DNA of 64,000 bases from Polynucleobacter sp. CS-Odin-A6 (lineage in GTDB: Bacteria > Pseudomonadota > Gammaproteobacteria > Burkholderiales > Burkholderiaceae): contig NZ_JACVPD010000001.1 in the NCBI RefSeq assembly GCF_018882095.1, positions 434,001 to 498,000 of the forward strand. The letters run 5' to 3'. Positions 35,274 through 44,285 of the stretch are shown in pieces. The notes under the pieces are model-generated. The model did not search any database, was not told the origin of the DNA, and worked only from the letters and a program-made list of their open reading frames with translations. The position numbers were made by a program, and so were the translations under genes. The first letter of the stretch is position 1. Each line of letters opens with the position of its first letter.

Positions 35274-35747
35274 ATGTGGAATAAGAAAATAGTCATGCCA
35301 TTGGTCTGGGGTTTAACAGTGGCGATTCTGGGTGGCTTATCAACGGATTTAGGGCCTTGGTACCAGGCTTTAAAAGAGCCCTTTTGGAAACCACCTGACT
35401 TTGCTTTTGGCCCAATCTGGTCCACTATCTTTATTTTGTCTGGAGTGGCATGGGTGGGTGCAAAACACCTCACCACAGATGCAGTGATTCTGAACCGTTT
35501 GACTATTTTATTTTGGTTAAATGGGTTCCTCAATATTTTCTGGAGTATTTTGTATTTTCGTTTTCAAAGACTAGATTGGTCTTTATACGAATCCGTCTTT
35601 TTATTGCTTTCAGTACTGGCTATATTTCTAATCATACGAAAAGTCTCTACTAAATATAGTCTGTACATGTTGCCGTACTTAATTTGGGTGAGTATTGCGA
35701 TAGCGTTAAATTACGACACTTTGCGACTGAATGGAGCCTCTGGCTAG
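35274..35747 (+). CDS. tspO: TspO/MBR family tryptophan-rich sensory protein
   Basis: 157 residues, five membrane helices. The signature is LGPWYQALKEPFWKPPDFAFGPIW near residue 27. TspO binds porphyrins and cholesterol-like ligands; in Rhodobacter it negatively affects photosynthesis gene expression in response to oxygen, acting with the PpsR/AppA circuit. It sits at the edge of the PGC. It converges on the DsbA-family gene, only 10 bases apart. Confidence 0.93.
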   Translation: MWNKKIVMPLVWGLTVAILGGLSTDLGPWYQALKEPFWKPPDFAFGPIWSTIFILSGVAWVGAKHLTTDAVILNRLTILFWLNGFLNIFWSILYFRFQRLDWSLYESVFLLLSVLAIFLIIRKVSTKYSLYMLPYLIWVSIAIALNYDTLRLNGASG

Positions 35748-35757
35748 CAAGCAGTCC

Positions 35758-36423
35758 TTAAATTGAATCTGATGCTTGGATGATTTGGCTAAGTGCACTG
35801 ACAAAAGCTTCGGGGGGTTGAGCGCCCTGCAAAAGGTATTGATCATTCAGAATAATTGAGGGAACGGAGCTGATGCCTTTATTGGTATACACAGCCTCTT
35901 CTTCCCGAACTTCTTTAGCAAACTCATCGCTACTTAAAATGGCCTGCGCTCTGTGAAGGTCTAAGCCAGCACGAGTCACTGCATTTAGTAAATTTTGCTG
36001 ATCATCCAAACTGACGGCTAAACAAAAATAGGTATTGAGTAATTCTGTTTTCAGGGCTGCTTGCTTTGATAAGTCATATTCTTGCGCTGCCCAATGGATG
36101 AGGCGGTGGGCATCAAAGGTGTTATAGACCCTTTTGCGGCCCTCTGAATGAAATGCAAAACCAGCATCTAATGCCTTAGCCCGAATATTGGCTTGATTGG
36201 CCTGGACTTGCTCTACTGTTAAGCCATACTTTTCTGTGAGATGTTCAATCGCATCTTGACCGCCTTGAGGCATATGGGGGTTGAGTTCAAACGGACGAAA
36301 ATAGACTTCAAAATTTGCCTGATCCTTAAGCTCATCCATTGCCTGATTGAGATTGCCAAGGCCCACTGCACACCAGGGGCAGGCAATATCAGATACAAAA
36401 TCGATTTTGATGGTTGGTTTCAT
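35758..36423 (-). CDS. DsbA-family oxidoreductase (FrnE-like)
   Basis: 221 residues, thioredoxin fold with a helical insertion. The N-terminal active site CPWC occurs in SDIACPWCAVGLGNL; the cis-Pro region is GISSVPSIILNDQYLLQGAQP. FrnE-like proteins act as cytosolic thiol-disulfide oxidoreductases, often with a stress function. No signal peptide is present. It lies downstream of the egt operon, separated by 66 bases. Confidence 0.9.
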   Translation of the reverse strand: MKPTIKIDFVSDIACPWCAVGLGNLNQAMDELKDQANFEVYFRPFELNPHMPQGGQDAIEHLTEKYGLTVEQVQANQANIRAKALDAGFAFHSEGRKRVYNTFDAHRLIHWAAQEYDLSKQAALKTELLNTYFCLAVSLDDQQNLLNAVTRAGLDLHRAQAILSSDEFAKEVREEEAVYTNKGISSVPSIILNDQYLLQGAQPPEAFVSALSQIIQASDSI

Positions 36424-36489
36424 AATCTTTATTCTACTGGCGGGTAATTGGAAAGAGCCTACACAGGTTTCCCTGAGGTTTTTAACTTC

Positions 36490-37629
36490 TTATTTTGCGA
36501 AGGCCGATTCAATAATATTGAGGGCCTGAGTGAGCCTAGATTCTTGCGTTCCAAAGTTGAGTCGGACAAACTGATCCCTACCAAATTGGCTGCCTGGAGA
36601 GGTGGCTAGGCCAGCATCTAATAGAAGTTGATAGGGGTTTGGATGATTGAGCTGGGTGCAATCAATCCACGCCAAATAGCTCCCCTCCATCTTATCAATA
36701 CTTAATCCTGCAATGTTGCTGATCCTGGATTGAATCAAGTCCCGATTTTTTCTCAGGTACTGAATTAACCCTTGCCTCCAAGGCTCCCCTTCTTGAATGG
36801 CTGCCATGGTTGCGGTGTAAGCAAATAAAGAGGGTGGGGCAATGGTTTGATGAAGGCCCACTTGCATTGCCTTACGTAAGCTTGGGTTTTCTGCAACGGC
36901 CCACGCCAGACCCACTCCTGGGAAGTTAAAGGTTTTATTCAAAGACATTAAGGTGATAGTCTTCTCAGAAATGGCTTTGCTAATGCTGGCGAGCGGGATA
37001 TGTTGTTTATCTTCGGTTAATACAAGACCTGCATGAATTTCATCTGAGCAAATCCACAGATTATTTTGAACACAAAAATCACCAAACTCTTTGAGTTCTT
37101 CTCTGGTAAAGACCGTAGAGCCAGGGTTTTGGGGATTACAAAATAAGGCTAATGTTGTCTTGCTGCTAATTAAGCTCTGTAATTGCTGGATTGGCAAAAC
37201 CCAGCGCCCATCCTTTAACTCGAGTGGCATTTCTTGAAAGGATCGATTTGCAGTTGAGCAAGCCAGTTTGAAGTGATGGTAAACCGGGTTCGGAATCAGA
37301 ACGCAGTCATCTTGTTTTGTGAGCTGCTGGACGGTGGTATAGAGGCCAGAGACCACGCTAGGCAGAATCACAATCCAATCGGGATCTACCGTCCATTGAT
37401 ATTGCGCTTGCAGGTAAGCGGCAATCATTGCGTTTAGTTGATGAGGGCTATGGGTGTAGCCATAAATACCCTGGTGGACTCGGTTATTCAGTGCTTCAAT
37501 CACGCAAGGGGGCGATTGAAAGTCCATATCCGCCACCCATAAAGGTAGGACTTCCTTGAGATCGGCACCATCCCAGCGAATCGAATCTGTTCCTAATCGA
37601 TTGGTCGGAGAGTCAAAATTAAACGCCAT
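36490..37629 (-). CDS. MalY/PatB-type PLP-dependent C-S lyase / aminotransferase
   Basis: 379 residues, aminotransferase fold I. It has LPLWVADMDFQSPP at the N-terminus, FCNPQNPGS, CSDEIHAGLV, and the PLP lysine in MSLNKTFNFPGVG. This is the MalY/PatB branch of cystathionine beta-lyase-like enzymes. Its start overlaps the end of egtB by 11 bases, so it is the third gene of an egtD-egtB operon. It is a good candidate for the sulfoxide C-S lyase step of ergothioneine synthesis (the EgtE role), but not an EgtE orthologue by sequence that I can claim. Confidence 0.9.
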   Translation of the reverse strand: MAFNFDSPTNRLGTDSIRWDGADLKEVLPLWVADMDFQSPPCVIEALNNRVHQGIYGYTHSPHQLNAMIAAYLQAQYQWTVDPDWIVILPSVVSGLYTTVQQLTKQDDCVLIPNPVYHHFKLACSTANRSFQEMPLELKDGRWVLPIQQLQSLISSKTTLALFCNPQNPGSTVFTREELKEFGDFCVQNNLWICSDEIHAGLVLTEDKQHIPLASISKAISEKTITLMSLNKTFNFPGVGLAWAVAENPSLRKAMQVGLHQTIAPPSLFAYTATMAAIQEGEPWRQGLIQYLRKNRDLIQSRISNIAGLSIDKMEGSYLAWIDCTQLNHPNPYQLLLDAGLATSPGSQFGRDQFVRLNFGTQESRLTQALNIIESAFAK

Positions 37630-38857
37630 CTTTAGCCAGCCTCAAGCCCGTCATTTGCCAACGTGCATTGGTGGGGAAAAAATTACGATAGGTCAATCTT
37701 GAATGTCCTACAGGTGTGTATGCAGAGCTTCCTCTGAGAACCATCTGGTTCACCATAAACTTACCGTTGTACTCACCTGCAATGCCATCCCACGGCTGAT
37801 AGCCCGGGTAGGGGTTGTAGTTACTGCTAGTCCATTGCCAGACTTTTCCAAATAGATCATGACTGGATTCGGGGTGCGCTTGAGCAAAAGCCTCCCATTC
37901 AAACTCAGTAGGAAGGCGGGAGCCAGCGTATCCAGCAAGGTTTTGGCTAGCCCAACGCGCAAAGGCATCCGCTTCGAAATAGCTGATGTTAGATACTGGT
38001 GCGGACAGATCTAGCGGCGCATTTCCATTTAAGGAAAAGCGGCAAAGTTGACCTTGATTTTCTGTATTCCAATAGAGCGGTGCAACAATCTTTTCTGTCT
38101 GAAGCCACGCCCAACCGGCATCAAGCCACCATTGAAAGTTTTGGTAAGCGCCATCTTCAATGAATTGCAGCCACTCTGCATTACTAACGAGTCGATTACC
38201 TAGCGAGTGAGTCTGATTCAGGGCAGAATGTTGAGGCCCTTCATTATCAAAGTGAAAGCCATCACCTGCATGACCCGTTTGAACCAAGCCACTAATACCT
38301 TCTAGCCATTGAAATGACTGCTTAACTGGGGGAGTATCTTGACCATGAGCAGCATAGATTGGGAAAAGGCCGTTGTTAGAAAACAGATGATGAATGTCAG
38401 TCAGAAGCAACTCTTGGTGCTGTTGCTCATGATTTATACCAAGCTGTATTAGCCATCGTAATTCTGGGGCGCATGCTTCTTGTAAGAGGGCGGTAACTCG
38501 ACCCTCAATATTGCTCCGCCACTCTAGTACTTCCGCTAGGGAGGGACGAGTTAATAGACCCCGCTTACTCCGCGGATGCTTATCCCCAACGCCGTTGTAG
38601 TAGCTATTAAATAAAACAGCGTAGGCAGGATTCCAAAAGTGAAAGTCTTTTTCAAAAGGCTTGAGTACCATCACCTCATAAAACCAAGTGACATGGGCCA
38701 AATGCCATTTAGCAGGGCTGGCATCTTCCATCGACTGTGCTTGACAGTCTTCTGTACTCAGATTGAGGATAAGGTCTGTCGAGTACTTTCTTGAGCGATG
38801 AAACTGTTCTAGCAATACCTCTGCTGAAGGTGCTGGAGAAGGAGTGTTATTGAGCAT
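37619..38857 (-). CDS. egtB: Ergothioneine sulfoxide synthase EgtB
   Basis: 412 residues. The N-terminal DinB-like domain carries the iron motif HEQQHQELLLTD (H-x3-H-x-E) and SPAKWHLAHVTWFYE. The C-terminal formylglycine-generating-enzyme-like domain has RLPTEFEWEAFAQ and VWQWTSSNYNPYPGY. It joins hercynine to a thiol donor with O2. The choice of donor (gamma-glutamylcysteine or cysteine) cannot be decided; no EgtA or EgtC is seen in the window. It overlaps egtD and the MalY-like gene by 11 bases each. Confidence 0.94.
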   Translation of the reverse strand: MLNNTPSPAPSAEVLLEQFHRSRKYSTDLILNLSTEDCQAQSMEDASPAKWHLAHVTWFYEVMVLKPFEKDFHFWNPAYAVLFNSYYNGVGDKHPRSKRGLLTRPSLAEVLEWRSNIEGRVTALLQEACAPELRWLIQLGINHEQQHQELLLTDIHHLFSNNGLFPIYAAHGQDTPPVKQSFQWLEGISGLVQTGHAGDGFHFDNEGPQHSALNQTHSLGNRLVSNAEWLQFIEDGAYQNFQWWLDAGWAWLQTEKIVAPLYWNTENQGQLCRFSLNGNAPLDLSAPVSNISYFEADAFARWASQNLAGYAGSRLPTEFEWEAFAQAHPESSHDLFGKVWQWTSSNYNPYPGYQPWDGIAGEYNGKFMVNQMVLRGSSAYTPVGHSRLTYRNFFPTNARWQMTGLRLAKDGV

Positions 38858-39794
38858 AGATCACTGCGAAATAATCTTTTGGATCCGTCCAAATCTGAGT
38901 TGTTGTAAAGCCCGCATTTTTCAGCAATTGCTGAATCGAATGGATAGTGTACTTGTGGGAATGCTCCGTGTGAATCAATTCCCCCCTTTTGAATATTCTG
39001 GATTTTCCTGGCCATGAAACAGTCAAGTCCTCTAGCGCCTCTAGATAAAGTTCAACTCGATTTTCTACGTGATTGACTTGAACCTGGTGGCGGAATTGCT
39101 CCACCCTAAAATTAGAGCCGAGATGCGCGTTAATAGATCTCAAAATATTGAGATTAAAAGCCGCCGTCACTTTGAGGGGATCGTCGTAGGCCGCCATGAG
39201 CACGGAGTCGTCTTTCATTAAGTCAACGCCAATGAGTAATCCACCATCTTGAGTCTGACTCTTCATTTGACTAAGAAGCTCAAGTGCTTCAGCACTTGAG
39301 AAATTACCAATACTTGAGCCAGGATAAAAGAAAGTTCTTTGCTTCTTTGCAATGGTGTCAGGAATGATGAGCCGTTTAGAAAAATCCATACCAATGCATT
39401 GCATCAAAATATGCGGATATTTTCCCGCTAGTTTTTCTAAGGCATCTTGAAGATACTCGACTGAAAAATCGATCGCAAGATAGTTTGAGGGTTTCAGGGA
39501 GCTGAAAAAAGATTCTGCTTTTTCACAATTGCCCGCCCCTAAATCAATTAATGTGCCGCCGATGCCAACAGCATGAGCGATTTGATCTTGATATTGGATA
39601 AAAATATTTTTTTCAGTATTGGTTGGATAGTATTCAGGCAGTAAGGTAATGGCCGTAAAGAGATGAGAGCCCAAAGGATCATATAAAAACTTCGGAGAAA
39701 TCGACGCAGATTGAGCCAGTAAGCCTATTTCAATCTCAGGTACAAAGTTAGGAGAGGCTGTGGGATGCGCTTCTGAACTGACGGGTATTTGCAT
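38847..39794 (-). CDS. egtD: Histidine N-alpha-methyltransferase EgtD
   Basis: 315 residues of the EgtD/DUF2260 methyltransferase family. It has FLYDPLGSHLFTAITLLPEYYPTN-type N-terminal residues, the SAM motif LIDLGAGNCEKAESFF, and FYPGSSIGNF typical of EgtD. It trimethylates histidine to hercynine. It is the first gene of the minus-strand egtD-egtB-malY-like operon. Ergothioneine scavenges singlet oxygen, useful to a phototroph in air (inference). Confidence 0.94.
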   Translation of the reverse strand: MQIPVSSEAHPTASPNFVPEIEIGLLAQSASISPKFLYDPLGSHLFTAITLLPEYYPTNTEKNIFIQYQDQIAHAVGIGGTLIDLGAGNCEKAESFFSSLKPSNYLAIDFSVEYLQDALEKLAGKYPHILMQCIGMDFSKRLIIPDTIAKKQRTFFYPGSSIGNFSSAEALELLSQMKSQTQDGGLLIGVDLMKDDSVLMAAYDDPLKVTAAFNLNILRSINAHLGSNFRVEQFRHQVQVNHVENRVELYLEALEDLTVSWPGKSRIFKRGELIHTEHSHKYTIHSIQQLLKNAGFTTTQIWTDPKDYFAVIYAQ

Positions 39795-39889
39795 GAATGG
39801 TTTATGGCTGCATTAGCTTGAAAGTGATTAGTCTTTATACAACATAAACATGAGATTTGCTTTATGCTAATTGCTTATAAGGAGATGTT

Positions 39890-40171
39890 ATGAAAGCAAT
39901 TTGGAATGGTGAAGTTTTGGCGAATTCTAGTGACACGGTTGTTGTGGAAGGAAATCATTACTTTCCTGCGGCAAGCTTGAACATGCAGTTTTTTAAGAAG
40001 TCAGAAAAAAACACGGTTTGTTCCTGGAAAGGAACTGCGAGTTACTATGATGTAGAGGTCAATGGCCAGTCCAACAAAGATGCCGCTTGGTATTATGCTG
40101 AGCCTAAATCCGCTGCAAATAATATTGCTGGATATATTGCTTTTTGGAAGGGTGTACAGGTTACTGATTGA
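39890..40171 (+). CDS. DUF427 domain protein
   Basis: 93 residues, the whole length of a DUF427 domain: KAIWNGEVLANS, VVVEGNHYFP, NTVCSWKGTASYYDV and AAWYYAEPKSAANNIAGYIAFW. The family is small, cytosolic and uncharacterised. AAGGAGATG spacing precedes the ATG. It is followed 28 bases later by the CoA-transferase gene. Confidence 0.9.
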   Translation: MKAIWNGEVLANSSDTVVVEGNHYFPAASLNMQFFKKSEKNTVCSWKGTASYYDVEVNGQSNKDAAWYYAEPKSAANNIAGYIAFWKGVQVTD

Positions 40172-40199
40172 TTTCCTGTCGAATTTAAAAAGGAAGTTC

Positions 40200-41393
40200 A
40201 TGGAGCCGTTAGCAAAGCTAAAAGTCATTGAAATGGGGCAATTAATTGCTGGACCCTTTGCTGCTAAGACGCTTGCTGATTTTGGTGCCGATGTGATCAA
40301 GATTGAGCCTCCAAAGGTGGGGGATGCCTTGCGTAAGTGGCGTTTACTAAAAGAGGGTACTTCGGTTTGGTGGCAAGTACAGTCCCGTAATAAGCGTTCT
40401 CTATCCCTAGACTTACGACAAGTAGAAGCCCAAGAGATTGTAAGAACGCTGGTGAAAGAAGCGGATGTCTTGATTGAGAATTTTCGCCCCGGCACATTAG
40501 AGGGGTGGGGACTAGATCCTGAGCAGTTGCTTGAACTCAATCCCAAACTCATTGTTTTAAGAATAAGCGGCTACGGACAGACTGGCCCTTACCGAGATAA
40601 GCCAGGATTTGGTGTTGTGGCTGAAGCGATGGGGGGCTTACGCCATTTAACGGCTGAGCCCGGAAGAGTACCCGTTCGCGTAGGTGTCAGTATTGGTGAT
40701 ACCTTGGCTTCTTTACATGGCGTCATCGGCATTTTGCTAGCACTGCAAGAGCGCCACGAGAGTGGCAAAGGTCAGGTGATTGATATTGCGCTGTATGAGG
40801 CAGTATTTAATTGCATGGAAAGTTTGCTTCCGGAGTACAGTGCTTTCGGAGAAGTCAGGCAGGCGGGCGGGAGTGCCTTGCCAGGAATTGCACCTAGCAA
40901 TGCTTACCTGTGTGCTGATGGTGGTTATGTGTTGGTTGCCGGTAATGGCGATAGCATCTTCAAGCGACTCATGGGCATGATTGGGCGAAATGATTTGGCA
41001 CAAGATCCAGCGCTGGAGAATAATGATGGAAGAGTGGCGCGTGTTGCTGAGTTAGACCAGGCGATTGGTGAGTGGGCTCAAACGATGACCACAGACCAAG
41101 CTTTACAGCTCCTCGATACGGTAGCAGTGCCTGCTGGAAAAATTTATACCGTTGCCGATATTGCGAATGATCCCCACTACAAAGCCCGCGGTAATATTGA
41201 AACTATTCAGATGAATGACGGTACCAGCTTAGATGTTCCAGGAGTCATTCCAAAACTCTCGCGAACGCCTGGATCTATTAAGACTTTAGCTCCCGATATT
41301 GGTGAGAATACCGATGCTATTCTGCGTGACATCGGATTATCAAATGATCAGATCGAGTCCTTAAAGGCGCGCGGTATTGCTTTTACCAAATAA
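40200..41393 (+). CDS. CaiB/Frc family (class III) CoA-transferase
   Basis: 397 residues from the ATG at 40200, which has AGGAAG just upstream; a longer frame into DUF427 is rejected. Class III CoA-transferase motifs: VIEMGQLIAGPFAAKTLADFG, KRSLSLDLR, the catalytic Asp region VRVGVSIGDTLASLHG, and GKGQVIDIALYEA. It transfers CoA between dicarboxylates or similar acids. The next gene is HMG-CoA-lyase-like, so the product is probably a cleavable beta-hydroxyacyl-CoA; citramalyl-CoA is one candidate (inference). Confidence 0.9.
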   Translation: MEPLAKLKVIEMGQLIAGPFAAKTLADFGADVIKIEPPKVGDALRKWRLLKEGTSVWWQVQSRNKRSLSLDLRQVEAQEIVRTLVKEADVLIENFRPGTLEGWGLDPEQLLELNPKLIVLRISGYGQTGPYRDKPGFGVVAEAMGGLRHLTAEPGRVPVRVGVSIGDTLASLHGVIGILLALQERHESGKGQVIDIALYEAVFNCMESLLPEYSAFGEVRQAGGSALPGIAPSNAYLCADGGYVLVAGNGDSIFKRLMGMIGRNDLAQDPALENNDGRVARVAELDQAIGEWAQTMTTDQALQLLDTVAVPAGKIYTVADIANDPHYKARGNIETIQMNDGTSLDVPGVIPKLSRTPGSIKTLAPDIGENTDAILRDIGLSNDQIESLKARGIAFTK

Positions 41394-41423
41394 TATATTT
41401 CATTAATGAACCGACTAAATTAG

Positions 41424-42350
41424 ATGACTAGAATCTATTTCAATGATGTGGTGGCGAGAGATGGCTTTCAGATTGAGTCAAACTTTATTCCAACAGATGA
41501 CAAAGTCAAACTCGTGGACGCGTTAAGCCAATGTGGCTTTGCCAAAATTGAAGTTACTTCTTTTACATCGCCTAAAGCCATTCCGATGTTGCGAGATGCC
41601 GAAGAGGTTATGGGCAGAATTCAGCGGGTTTCTGGTGTCGAATACACCGTCTTGGTACCAAACTTACGAGGTGCAGAGCGCGCCTTCGAATCCCGCGCAG
41701 ATGAATTTAATCTGGTGATGTCAACCTCAGAGACCCATAATCTCGCCAACCTGCGGATGGGTCGCGAGAAAAGTTTCACTGGACTAGCTGAAGTCATTCG
41801 TTATGTTGATGGCAGAACACCAATTAACGTCTCTTTATCAACCGCTTTTGGTTGTCCCATGGAAGGTGATGTACCCCAGGCGGTGGTAGTAGGATTTGTA
41901 AAGCGCTTTGCGGATTTAGGTGTGCGTGGCGTCAGTATTTGCGATACCACTGGCATGGCGCACCCTGGACAGGTTGCTCGCATGGCAAATGATTTGCAAC
42001 AGCAGTTTTCAGAACTGCAACTGACATTCCATTTTCATAATACGCGGGGAATGGGGTTGGCAAATGTGCTTGCTGCAGTTCAATCCGGCATCATTCGTTT
42101 TGATGGCTCACTTGGTGGATTGGGTGGTTGTCCGTATGCCCCAGGAGCCAGCGGCAATATCTCGAGTGAGGATGCCGTTCATATGCTCGATGCGATGGGC
42201 TATGACACTGGAATGAATATTCCTATGCTAATTCACTTGGCTCGTGAACTGCCATTGATTGTGGGGCATCCTGTGCCGGGACAGGTTGCTCAAGCTGGCA
42301 GTACATGCAATCTGCATCCAGCCCCAGCCTACATAGCTGAATTACGTTAG
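41424..42350 (+). CDS. HMG-CoA lyase-like carbon-carbon lyase
   Basis: 308 residues, TIM-barrel lyase of the HMG-CoA lyase family. Metal and active-site motifs: DVVARDGFQIES, CDTTGMAHPGQV, HFHNTRGMG, and the Cys-loop GLGGCPYAPGASGN. Family members cleave HMG-CoA or D-citramalyl-CoA (to acetyl-CoA plus pyruvate). Placed between a class III CoA-transferase and LeuCD-like genes, citramalyl-CoA is an attractive substrate; HMG-CoA is the default alternative. Confidence 0.88.
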   Translation: MTRIYFNDVVARDGFQIESNFIPTDDKVKLVDALSQCGFAKIEVTSFTSPKAIPMLRDAEEVMGRIQRVSGVEYTVLVPNLRGAERAFESRADEFNLVMSTSETHNLANLRMGREKSFTGLAEVIRYVDGRTPINVSLSTAFGCPMEGDVPQAVVVGFVKRFADLGVRGVSICDTTGMAHPGQVARMANDLQQQFSELQLTFHFHNTRGMGLANVLAAVQSGIIRFDGSLGGLGGCPYAPGASGNISSEDAVHMLDAMGYDTGMNIPMLIHLARELPLIVGHPVPGQVAQAGSTCNLHPAPAYIAELR

Positions 42351-42381
42351 TCCACGATGAGTTCATTTAAGGAGTAGTCTC

Positions 42382-43368
42382 ATGCACTATTACTATCAAA
42401 AGATTCCAGCATTATTTTTGATTTTATTCTGTCAGCTTGCGCTTACTGGATATGCTCAAGATGCTGGTAAATATCCCAACAAATCCATTACCTTTATTGC
42501 CTCCTCTGCCCCTGGTGGAACCACAGATTTCACAGCCAGAGTCTTAGCTCAACCGCTTGGCCTTGCCTTGGGTCAGACCATCGTTGTGGAGAATAAAGCA
42601 GGCGCCTCTGGCGCCATTGCAGCAGCAGCTGTAAAAAAATCGGACCCCGATGGATATACCTTATTAGTTCAATATTCTGGTTATCACGTCATTACCCCTT
42701 TGGTGAGCAAGAATCCATTACCTTGGGAATTAAAAGATTTTCAGCCAGTAGCCAATGTGATTTCGGCACCACAAATTGTGGTGATACGGGCAGATTTACC
42801 ATTCAAGACCATGGCTGAACTAGTTAGTTATGCAAAAGCGAATCCAGGTAAATTAAATTACGCCTCTTCGGGTAATGGCTCTCTCCAGCACGTTACCGGT
42901 GCCATGCTTGAGCAGCAAGCCGGCATCAAAATGACTCACGTTCCTTACAAGGGGACTGGCCCCGCATTAGCCGATTTGTTAGGCGGCCAGGTTGATCTCA
43001 CTTTTGGCACACCACCCCCATTTATCCCCCATATTCAAACAGGGAAATTGCTCGCGTTAGCCACAACAGGTAAAAAACGTATCCCAAGCTTGCCTGATGT
43101 GCCTACTGCTGCTGAAGCGGGATTGCCGAAGTTAGATGCTACTTCATGGTTTGCGGTATTTGCCCCCAGCAACACACCAGCGTTGATCGTTAATCGACTC
43201 ACCACAGAGATTGCCAAGGTAATGGCTGTACCAGCTTTTAAAGAAAAGGTGATCGAGATGGGTGCTGAGGCAACGTATCTCAATCCTAAACAATTGGGAG
43301 AATTTATTAAGAGTGAAAATATCAGATGGACCTCGGTGGTAAAGACCGCTAAGATTGAGGCTGATTAA
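42382..43368 (+). CDS. Bug-family (tripartite tricarboxylate) solute-binding protein
   Basis: 328 residues with a signal peptide (hydrophobic to about residue 25, ending YAQDA). It has the Bug/TctC features YPNKSITFIASSAPGGTTDFTAR, VVENKAGASGAIAA and MTHVPYKGTGPALADLLGGQVDL. It binds carboxylates in the periplasm. The membrane subunits (TctA/TctB) are not in the window. Its position implies delivery of the substrate of the surrounding acid-degradation genes. Confidence 0.92.
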   Translation: MHYYYQKIPALFLILFCQLALTGYAQDAGKYPNKSITFIASSAPGGTTDFTARVLAQPLGLALGQTIVVENKAGASGAIAAAAVKKSDPDGYTLLVQYSGYHVITPLVSKNPLPWELKDFQPVANVISAPQIVVIRADLPFKTMAELVSYAKANPGKLNYASSGNGSLQHVTGAMLEQQAGIKMTHVPYKGTGPALADLLGGQVDLTFGTPPPFIPHIQTGKLLALATTGKKRIPSLPDVPTAAEAGLPKLDATSWFAVFAPSNTPALIVNRLTTEIAKVMAVPAFKEKVIEMGAEATYLNPKQLGEFIKSENIRWTSVVKTAKIEAD

Positions 43369-43385
43369 AATGAACGAATGTTTTT

Positions 43386-44285
43386 ATGTCGGTTGATGTT
43401 TTATTTCCGGGTTTTGAGTCTCATACCTTTGAGGTGAATGGAATCCAGATTACTGGGCGTGTTGGCGGATCTGGTTCCCCATTATTACTATTGCACGGTC
43501 ATCCTCAAACTCATGCGCTTTGGCACAAGGTCGCTCCACAGTTAATGAAGCGACATACCTTGGTGATGACTGATTTGCGAGGCTATGGCGACTCCTCTAG
43601 GCCACAAGGTGAGCCTGACCATGCTAACTATTCCAAAAGGGCGATGGCGCAGGATCAAGTAGAAGTAATGAAGAGCCTCGGATTTGATCGCTTTGATATC
43701 TTGGCTCATGACCGTGGCGCGCGAGTAGCTCACCGTTTGGCCATGGACCATGCTGCGTCAGTGAATCGACTAATCATGCTCGATATTGCGCCCACATTGG
43801 CTATGTATGAGAAGGCTGATAATGCATTTGCTAGAGCTTATTGGCATTGGTTCTTTTTGATTCAGCCCTCCCCTATGCCTGAGCGCCTGATTGAAGCAGA
43901 CCCTGCTGCTTACGTTCGAGAGTTGATGGGCAGACGAAAGGCGGGACTGGCTCCATTTGATCCCTTAGCTTTAGCTGACTACATGCGCTGTATTGCTTTG
44001 CCCGGGGCAGCCCATAGTATGTGCGAGGACTACCGAGCGGCTGCAGGTATTGACTTGATCCATGATCGCGAGGATATTGCGGCAGGCAAGAAATTAGAAA
44101 TGCCCACCATGGTCCTTTGGGGCGAAGAGGGTGTTGTACACCAATGCTTTAAACCACTCCACGAGTGGCAAGCTATTGGTAAAAATGTCATTGGTGAGGC
44201 AGTTCCCTGCGGCCACTATATTGCTGAAGAAGCTCCAGAAGTTCTACTGCAGAAAGTCATTCCATTTTTGAGTCAAGGTCAGTAA
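43386..44285 (+). CDS. Alpha/beta hydrolase, haloacetate-dehalogenase-like
   Basis: 299 residues. It has LLLHGHPQTHALWHKVAP (oxyanion HGHP), VMTDLRGYGDSSRP, nucleophile Asp in LAHDRGARVAHRL, and catalytic His in PCGHYIAEE. Asp nucleophile plus HDRGAR and Arg pair match the fluoroacetate/haloacetate dehalogenase branch, but the true substrate is not shown. It shares its last base with the LeuC-like start (TAATG). Confidence 0.88.
   Translation: MSVDVLFPGFESHTFEVNGIQITGRVGGSGSPLLLLHGHPQTHALWHKVAPQLMKRHTLVMTDLRGYGDSSRPQGEPDHANYSKRAMAQDQVEVMKSLGFDRFDILAHDRGARVAHRLAMDHAASVNRLIMLDIAPTLAMYEKADNAFARAYWHWFFLIQPSPMPERLIEADPAAYVRELMGRRKAGLAPFDPLALADYMRCIALPGAAHSMCEDYRAAAGIDLIHDREDIAAGKKLEMPTMVLWGEEGVVHQCFKPLHEWQAIGKNVIGEAVPCGHYIAEEAPEVLLQKVIPFLSQGQ

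Noticed and set aside
40062..40199. Longer CoA-transferase start inside DUF427
   Set aside because: The added residues overlap DUF427 in another frame; ATG at 40200 has a good ribosome-binding site and starts right at the family core.
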